Notes under the pieces: model-generated
Seen by the model: only the letters and a program-made list of their open reading frames with translations
Databases searched by the model: none
What the model was told of the DNA's origin: nothing
Translations under genes and position numbers: made by a program
Source: Hofstenia miamia
Lineage: Eukaryota; Xenacoelomorpha; Acoela
NCBI GenBank assembly: GCA_004352715.1
Contig: SCFE01000063.1
Span: forward strand, 571,372 to 635,371
Direction: 5' to 3'
DNA length: 64,000 nucleotides
Part shown: piece by piece, positions 56,061 to 64,000 of the stretch
How the letters are laid out: the number at the start of each line of letters is the position of its first letter
How positions within the stretch are numbered: position 1 is the first letter of the stretch

Positions 56061-59000
56061 AATAGTTATATTTAAATGTAAATTTGTTTTTGTGCAATAT
56101 TTACTTCCTTATTTTATGTTAATAATGTGACATCAACCACTTCTCTTTGCAAAGTTTATAATTTAGTATTATTTTTCATTAAAATAAGGTAAAAAATTTA
56201 ATAAGAATATTCATTGTAAGTGTCTTGATCAACCTTTGACATTGAGTTGGATGACAAGACTGTAATTAGTTCATTGCCAAAGCATAATTTGAAAGCTCTG
56301 ATTTTATGAACAATTTAATAGACATGATACATGTTGATTTTAATCATGGAATTTAAAATCAATGAATTGAAATTGGCTGTCACACACTCTAAAATCCTTT
56401 ACTTAGGACTTAGAAAGAAAAGGTTGGATATTGATGCACTCTAGATTATAATTAAGTTATATTATAAGAGCTAATTATCTAATTATTTTTTAATATAATT
56501 AGAAAAGTTAATTTTAGGTTTTCCTTAAGTTTTGGTAATAACTATATATGAGCTTGCCATGTATTTTTAAATTTGCAATTACATTTTATTGTGATGGCAC
56601 TGGTTGGGAGTTATTACACTCATAGCATACTAGAATTTCTTCCTCTGTTAATGGCCTCAGGTACATAAATTAGAAGTTATGCTGTTAGCTATGAGCTTTT
56701 ATTTGTTTTAGGTGCTTTACAGAATTTATTCCTTTTTGAAAAAATTTTTTAATACAATGCTGACCCTACATTGAAAAAATTGCTCAAAAAGAATATTAAA
56801 TCTAAAAAAGAGAATTCAGGAAAACCTGGGAAAGTTGCCTAACTAAACAATTCTGTATCCCTTCCTCCAATTTCATTTTCTCCAAGTCTGAGATCACAAC
56901 AAATTAAATACCATTAGGGACATGATTTCAATGAAATACTTATTATATATTTGAATGAATAAATGTATTTAAATTAGTCTTCTATGCAGCTCAGATAGTT
57001 GAAATATGGAATTGCAACCAAATGATTGTAAATAAATGTAATATATATAATTATTAACACAGATGTTGCTGTTTGCATTTCATGAATGTTTTTCAGGAGT
57101 TTAAAACTATTCAGATTTAAAATAGAAATTAGTTATTTAATTAACATATAGTTTGTGATTTATTCAAATAGGTAGCCATTTTTTCATCTATTATTTGTTT
57201 TGGTATTGTTGTATTGTATTCCTGAGTAGATTCACAATAAAATAGTGCTTTTCGTTTTTGCAAGCAGTCTATTCTATTCTTCTTATCAGCCATTAAGATT
57301 TTGCACATTATTTTGTAATGATGAATGTAAAATTTTGGAGACTCATTTTGCTGAATTTGATTGGTTTGCAATTAACAAATACAATAATCTTATTAGTCAT
57401 TTAATATGTTTTCAGCAATAATATTTTAAATTCATTATTTAGAAAAATAAAGAAGCATTCCAAAAAGCAGATCTGACAGGATTCTAACATTAAATTTCTG
57501 TATTAAAACAATTGTGTCATTCAACACAATGAAGCTGTGAACTACTTTGCAAAAATTGAAAAGCTAGCCTAAATACTATATTATTAGCACAAAACAACTT
57601 AGCATTAAAAATTAACTATGTATTACAAATACTACTACATTAAATTTAAGCAGTAGCCATTTATGTTTATAATTATAGCATTTATTTACAAGAACTTTTT
57701 CCAATTTCAATGAACTAATTAAAATAAAATATATTCTCAAGAAATACATTGCCATATTCAAAAATATACTTACAATTCAATCAAATTGGAGGGGAGGAAT
57801 CCAGTTTTTAAACATCTTAGGAATTAGTAATTTATGAAAGATTACTGTTCACCAAAAAGTAGAAATCCAGAACATCCATTATTTTTGGTTTTGGTTCAAG
57901 TATTTCATAAAAGTCGGTTTTTTGGTTCATTTAATTCCGAAAATTATTCCAGTTTGGATTCTTGTTAGAATATAATTTAGTTGCGAAATATGATTTCAGA
58001 AAAGTTGGTTCATGAAAAGTCAGTTTGACTAACCAGGAAAAACCTAAATTTTTACGACATTTTGAATTACGATATTAAATCTACCTCAATCAACATAGCG
58101 CAACTAATCTGTTCGCATTTGTGTAAATCAATTTTTCAATTTTCTGTAACTAGTTATAAATATTGCCATTGTAGTGTTTAGGTCTTTACTTTATGAAAAA
58201 TTGGAATTTAGACAGCATTTAAATTAATTATTCATGTTGCTTAACATTGATTGCACTTCTAGTTATTTTGCTGAATAGATGGCAATGGATAGTTTAACCG
58301 TTTCAATTAGAAATATCTGATACTAATGTAATATCGATTTCTATTTAAAAGACATGTGCTGTCCCGTATTCTGCTTTTTCCATAACATCCTTCATTTCAA
58401 CAACGACATTGGGTGGAGTTTCACACGGCTACAGCAAATTTCACCGAAAAATACTATTAGTGAATAGACATTATAAATGATTACATATGTCGAAAATATT
58501 TAAATTCATCTATATATGGGGGTAATGACTTCTTTAGGCGTGATCTTAATCAGGATCTAGCACTAACACTAACCAAAAAGTTGATTATTTTATAGACCTA
58601 GTAGGAAAGTAAGCCATTATAAACTTGAATATATTATCAGCAAATGAACATTGGATAATACATATTTTCTTTTAAGTGTGATTGGAAGAGAAAGCGGACC
58701 TTATATTTTAGGTGTTTAACCAGATTGCGCTATGCTATGAGCTAATTCGTTTAGAAATTAAACATAAATGACAATGTCGTCCTTGAAAATTTTTTGATTT
58801 GGTAACCTTCAATCATGGAGATTTAACACTTAAGTTTTATGAATTACCACTATTCATGTCGATCGGCTCAGCATTTTTTGTGCATTTAAAAATTTTGAAA
58901 TAGCTTCAGTGTTGCTAGTAGCATAAAATACTTTTCATGACATTTTTAATTTACCAATCTCATTGTTCTTTAAAATGCCCGCTAGAGAAAAACACTACAA

Positions 59001-62000
59001 AATTGTTTATAGACAATCTTAATTATTTGATATTTCTTTCTTCAGCTAATTTTTAAAATCTTTTTAAAATCGCCCATAATTAAATGATTTGCTTGTTAAC
59101 AAAACTCTTCTAGGCGATTTTGTTTTGAAAATATTGTATTTTTGTATGTTTGAATTATTCATATTCAGATGACGCATTATTAGTTCAAATTCATTTTCTG
59201 CAAATCTCAAAATTTTCACATTTCGAAAATATCAAATATTCGGCGAATATAGCCAGAAATGCTACTTTACGTGATTTTTATCAAAGGAAAATTTTATCTC
59301 CCGTTAATGATATGTTCGTGAATTCAACATTTAGAGTATTTGTTTCTATAACTATGTTAATCTGTGCCGAATGTAAGAAATTCTTTTCACATTTAGGCAA
59401 TAAGCTTAGCTTATTTGCGAAAATTTAATTTTATTAGATTATATGTTTATCTCAATTTCAATATGCCATTGAAGGAAAATATTACTAACTGCACCACAAT
59501 GTCGAGGTCTATCAATTTACGAGTGTAATGATTTTTTACAGAAATGAATGCGTTTGTTGCGAAGGGATTTCTCATTGGATCCATGTAAAAAGGCTATGTA
59601 GTGTATGACAATGTTTCAAAGTTGCATTCAGAAAATTTGCACTTAAATTTGATGTACCCAATTGCGGCATATCAGTTTTGTATATAAGCACAGAATTTCG
59701 AATTTTTTGTAAAGTAGATGATATACCGATATGAAATTGACTCCACTGTTTTTCGTATTTGTGAAGCTACAATCCCGTTACATGACTATTACAAGAGTAA
59801 AACGTTTTGTAAAGTTTCCCTCAAAGGCTTAGTTATTTGTCGTATGCATCATTAAATTACTGTCTAATATTTTTTCAAAGTTAGACTCATGCGAAAACTC
59901 ATTTTAAGCTCATTTATTGAAGTTCATTGATATCGGCAAAACCCCAGCATTCAGTGCTAAAAAGTCACAACGATTTTTACCTTGTACACTGAAATAGTTT
60001 ACTTCAATACTATACAAGCACTATCTATTTTAATCAATATACAACATTCTGTTTTATCTAAACATATTTACAATGCCTAAGAGTTATCGTTAAATTATGA
60101 CACAAAATTTTTTGCTGATTTGTTGCTAAGGTGGTCTAAATGAAATATTGATAATTTTTTAAAATTTGTAAATTGTATTTTCCTTCAAGTTGTTTAATTA
60201 TAATTAAAATTTAACTCTAGAAAAATGCTCTTTCTACCGTGATTTAGGTTTATTGAACTATATATGTTAATCGATATTTCTTAATGTACTTTCAAATATT
60301 ATTCACTTTTTAATGTTAGCCGAGTCATTGAATTCCGTGCTACAATGTAATATATTCGTTTATAAATACAAATTTCGTTTCCTATTAATTCATTGAATTA
60401 TTATGAGCTTACCTTAAACTGCCTGGGCATATTTGAAAACTTTTTATCTTTGTAAACTTTTTTAAGCGCTTATAGTTTAAAAATTGCTGCCGCTATGCCC
60501 AATTTGATAGCACCACATGATAGAGGAGAGTCTCCTTTCTTTTTCGCGCGAAATCACGACCTGGCTCTGTTCCATCGAGGCCCGCGATCTCTTACAGTCG
60601 AAGTTTATAAGAAATTGGGTATAGAGACAATTTCTAAATTGTTAATCTTCTCAACAATTTCAGTCACAGCATTAAAACATGTTCCTCAATATACCGGCAA
60701 TGCTTAACGATTTTAAAATTTGTTATAGACTTGGAAATAATTCCTTGTAAATGTGGAAAACTGTTTTTCTTTTATAAAGAACACTAGGTAGTTTAATGTT
60801 AAATAATCTATAATAGCTTCTTCGTAAACTTTCTTTGCCGTTTGATTGCTGTAATGAAACACTATAAAATATTTAATATATAGGAAACATTCCAATGTAA
60901 TGTTAACTTTGCGCGATACCAACACTCGGTTCCAATTAGTTGATGTAACAGATACATTAACTGATTATAAGTCTAAAAGTAATATAGACTTTTGGGACTC
61001 TTGTTATAAAAATGATTCAGTTTTTACTATGATGTATAAATCATAATTTTACCGTCTCTTAGTTTAGATCAAATAGCAAATAATACAATTAAACATTTTT
61101 CTTAGTTTTTAGTGCATGAGAGCCCTGCAAGAATTTTCTAAAATGTACGAAAGAAGCATACATATTTTTTTGAAATTTGGAATTTCAAATCTTTTTTGAC
61201 ACCCATATTTCATTTATTTGTTTTTCAATGTGCATAAACAATTCTAGTTGAAAGAAGTTATGATTATCAAACAAGTGTAAAAATTTCGAAAACTTAAAGA
61301 AATTTAAAATATCCTATATGTAATTGGTGAATATGGTATATATGTCTTGCATTAGGCTGATTTATTTTGGTATGCTGCTTTTAAGAAGTGCTTTAGCATA
61401 TGTACATTTGAAATTTTAAAAATAATGGAAAGTTTATTATGGGAGGTGAAATGTACACTGGAATTGATATTCATTGACATTAATTTACAAAAATAACTAG
61501 TTTTTAGTAGTCTTAATGGGCAAGATGTTCAAGGAATTTTTCTGGGATTTTTCATCAGAGACACAATTTCGTTGCTCATTTGTATACAACCTACGTTTAG
61601 CAAGTTTAATAACTTTTTCATCAATTCTGATGTCATCCATTTTGATAGATCGGAGAACCATGAGTTTTTTCACTATATTTAATTTGGTTTGCCAATCTTG
61701 CCTTAATATTTAATTGCATCGATTAACAGTGAAAAGCAGCACAAGGAAATTTACAGAATAATGACAGGACTCCAGCAGTCGATAGTGTTTGATTATTAGT
61801 ACTGGCTCTAAAATGAATCAACGCGCAGTAGAGCACCAGATGGCAAAATTGGTTTCTAGGATTTAGTTACTTTTCTTATGAACAACGCCAATTATTATTA
61901 TTTGGCATAATTTAGATAAACTATTCAATATGCATGCATTTTCTGAATTTAGAGCTGTCCAAAACTTAGTTGTAAAACACATTTTCGGATTTTTAAGTCG

Positions 62001-62899
62001 GAATCTGATAATACGCCATGTTTATTTCATATGGGTTTGGCTAGCAGTCACAAAATCCATTGTCATCCTTTTTAACCTTTAATTTTAAGAAGTTAGCATT
62101 TGATTCTTCTGAAATCAACACTATTTCGCAAAACTGATTTTTATGGTGCATCATTTACCTGATACAGAAATTTTTTGGTTCTTAAAAAATAAAGATACCA
62201 AGAAATCTGAGGGCGCCACATGGTATTTTCTCGTCTTTCACTTTCAAACTGAATTTGTGGACAACACGACCTGTACCGTTGTTGCTCCAAAGGGATTAAG
62301 ACATTAGATGTGACGTGAACTTAATACTTTTTAAAATTCTAATTATAGTAGAATCATTTTCCTAATTCCTATCCTGCTGTAAAGTAAACTTATTTGAATT
62401 TTACTTACAGTGTCGTCAACTAATGTAAAGAAAAATTGTTTTTAAAAAGAATAATTACACACAGACAATTGTTTAATATGATCCTATAGTAAAATTTATT
62501 ACAATTCATTAACCCCAATGCTTGCTGTACTCATTTAATAATTTTCAAAATATATATTTACTGCAAAGAAAATATTCTATTGTTTTAATGCAGCTTTTAT
62601 AATTGCAATCCATCAGCGTTTTCAAAAAAATTGTTTTTTAATGTTATAGTTAATGCTTTTCAAATTGTGATCGATATTTTTGCATTGCCTTACTGTATAG
62701 TGATACATTAACAGCCTTTTTAATCAACTGTAAAGCTAATATTTGTAGGCGCTGATAATTTATACATGCTCAATTCAATTGCAATGTACGATTTGATCAA
62801 AACAAATTTAAATATTAGCTGTTAATGCAATAACTTGTGTAATAAATACTTTTTGTGTATTGATACTTATTAAAATGAATTTGATTGGTACTTCTTAGC
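56061..62899. other. Unassigned intergenic or intronic sequence
   Basis: No transposon and no convincing exon was recognised. The stretch at 60495-60620 is less AT-rich and opens with ATGCCCAATTTG; it could be a small exon, but no splice sites or homology support it. The frame at 59150-59428 is unlike known proteins. Part of this region may be the 5' intron of RPS21. Confidence 0.4.
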
Positions 62900-62916
62900 A
62901 CATTGATTATATTTAG
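62900..62916 (+). promoter_or_regulatory. Candidate splice acceptor just before RPS21
   Basis: CATTGATTATATTTAG ends one base before the ATG at 62918. A 5' UTR intron ending next to the start codon is common in ribosomal protein genes. The pyrimidine tract is weak and A-interrupted. Confidence 0.35.
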
Positions 62917-62917
62917 A

Positions 62918-63169
62918 ATGCAAAACGTTGCAGGAGAAATTGTGGACATGTATGTCCCCAGAAAATGTTCACAAACGAACCGCATAATTTCAGCTAACGA
63001 TCATGCTTCAATTCAATTAAACATTGCTGATCTTGAACCTATCAACGGAACTACTACTGGTACGTACAAGACATATGTAATTTGTGGACAAGTTCGTAGA
63101 ATGGCAGAAAGCGACAATTGCATTACGAATCTGGCAAAGAATGATGGCATCATTGCAAATATTAATTGA
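62918..63169 (+). CDS. RPS21: 40S ribosomal protein S21 (eS21)
   Basis: eS21 is a small protein of the 40S subunit. The 83-residue frame starts [18 protein letters not shown] and keeps NRII (21-24), DHASIQ (28-33), KTYVICG (51-57), RRMAESD (60-66) and LAKNDGII (72-79), all hallmarks of the family. Its length equals that of the mammalian protein. A longer frame begins upstream at 62885, but homology and a possible acceptor favour 62918. The frame has no intron, stop or shift. No poly-A tract or target duplication marks a retrocopy, and AATAAA overlaps the stop codon. The gene may be the normal locus with a 5' UTR intron, or an intact retrogene. Confidence 0.9.
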   Translation: MQNVAGEIVDMYVPRKCSQTNRIISANDHASIQLNIADLEPINGTTTGTYKTYVICGQVRRMAESDNCITNLAKNDGIIANIN

Positions 63170-63174
63170 ATAAA
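63169..63174 (+). terminator. Polyadenylation signal of RPS21
   Basis: AATAAA begins with the last base of the TGA stop (63167-63169) and is followed by a T/G-rich stretch (TTTTGTTGCGTTCTTTTG), the expected downstream element. The 3' untranslated region would be only about 20-30 nt. Confidence 0.65.
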
Positions 63175-64000
63175 GCTTTTGTTGCGTTCTTTTGTTTTTA
63201 AGTAACTCAGCACATTTTATGATAATGACAATGTCTTTTGAGTCATTAATTGACTATCATACTTTTTTAGATATTTTATCTATTTATTGAATTTACGTGA
63301 TTACAACTACAATTTCAAAAAATTTGTCTAGTATGCTGAAATTATTAAGATAATCTAAAATTTAAAAAATCAATAGTCATTGTTAAACGGTAAGTATGTA
63401 TCATTTTATGTTAATTTCAACAGTAACTGAAAGTTTGTCACTGTTGGCATTACAAATTATATAATGCTGTCATTCATTGATGTTGCTTTTTGACCGTAAT
63501 ATACATGCGTTTGGTAATTCCAAGAAACTTGTTTCCAAGGATTTGCAATAGAATGGAAAACAGGTTTTCTACAAAAGTTTAGTTGACTTTAAAATGGAAT
63601 TTACTCTCAAGAATTTAGTACTATTTCATTGAGAAAACCAGATGTTATTTTTCCTCACCATTAAATATTCAATCATTTGTATACTACTATTCTCATATAA
63701 TATATGAAACTCGGGAAGTGTGGAAACATAATTCAAGTTGTGTCGTTTTTAAGTTTAATTAAACTTAATAAGAACACGGCCGATAATTTGATCAAGTTAT
63801 ATAAAAATTTTAAGAACATGTGGATATATTTCGACTTACAAAGTCGTCAGTTTTACAAATTATTTCCTCTAAATTTACTAGATTTTACAATAATAATTAT
63901 GATTTATTAAATTTTAAAAAGTGGTAAGTTTAATTTATAAATATAAAATCTACTACTGAAGAAACCAATAAGTCAAATATAATTTATCATATAAAATGCA
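63175..64000. other. Unassigned sequence downstream of RPS21
   Basis: AT-rich sequence. The frame at 63704-63910 is unlike known proteins. Confidence 0.4.

Noticed and set aside
1-64000. CRISPR array, operon or bacterial-type ribosome binding sites
   Set aside because: No spaced direct-repeat array; gene structure, transposons and poly-A signals are animal-type.
1-64000. tRNA, rRNA or well-known conserved microRNAs
   Set aside because: I looked for a tRNA B-box with a matching A-box and for several familiar microRNA sequences and saw none. A covariance-model scan would be decisive.

Overview
This is a strongly AT-rich window from an animal (metazoan) nuclear genome. Two host genes support that. 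One is a Nanos-type double CCHC zinc-finger gene (7.5-8.75 kb, minus strand), and the other is an intact, uninterrupted small-subunit ribosomal protein S21 reading frame (62.9-63.2 kb, plus strand). The transposon mix (mariner, Tc1, hAT, a THAP/P-like element, an R4/Dong-type LINE, PHD-ORF1 and Jockey-like LINEs, a tRNA-Trp-primed LTR element) suits an invertebrate, probably a protostome, but I cannot name the species. There are two runs of N and six single-N joints. Several of the joints sit beside exact duplications, so part of the apparent repetition may come from assembly.

Layout. 0-5.2 kb: nested transposon relics (Tc1-like arms in inverted orientation; a hAT element inside the left arm; a mariner relic inside the hAT). 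5.2-7.2 kb: nothing recognisable. 7.5-8.9 kb: nanos, with a 431-bp near-identical partial tandem duplication and a recognisable proximal promoter. 9.1-11.8 kb: Tc1 relic joined to a deleted R4/Dong copy, then LINE and hAT relics. 13.6-17.7 kb: TIR element, LINE relic, foldback hairpin, Tc1-like end, and an LTR element reduced to about 1.1 kb. 21.5-22.6 kb: a THAP-domain element with a perfect 8-bp target duplication. 23.5 kb: a MITE with a second copy at 47.6 kb. 24.2-27.0 kb: two haplotype-like copies of one segment around a TTTGCCAAA-rich insertion. 27-41 kb: mostly free of recognisable genes and large transposons, with several less AT-rich islands that may be regulatory. 41.0-44.1 kb: Jockey-like relic and an open 743-codon R4/Dong-type LINE sitting in a (TAA)n tract. 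46.0-47.3 kb: an apparently intact mariner. 48.4-51.4 kb: a nearly full-length decayed LINE whose ORF1 carries a PHD finger. 53.2-54.0 kb: gag-protease relic. 54.8-56.1 kb: an unidentified decayed reading frame whose in-frame stops are all TGA. 56-64 kb: intergenic or intronic sequence ending in RPS21.

The genes do not form a shared pathway. The unusual points are (1) a nanos locus that in this assembly is split into two incomplete halves, with a junction patched from both flanks; (2) an R4/Dong LINE whose start codon is partly supplied by its TAA-repeat target; (3) a KP-like internally deleted THAP element; and (4) an apparently complete mariner.
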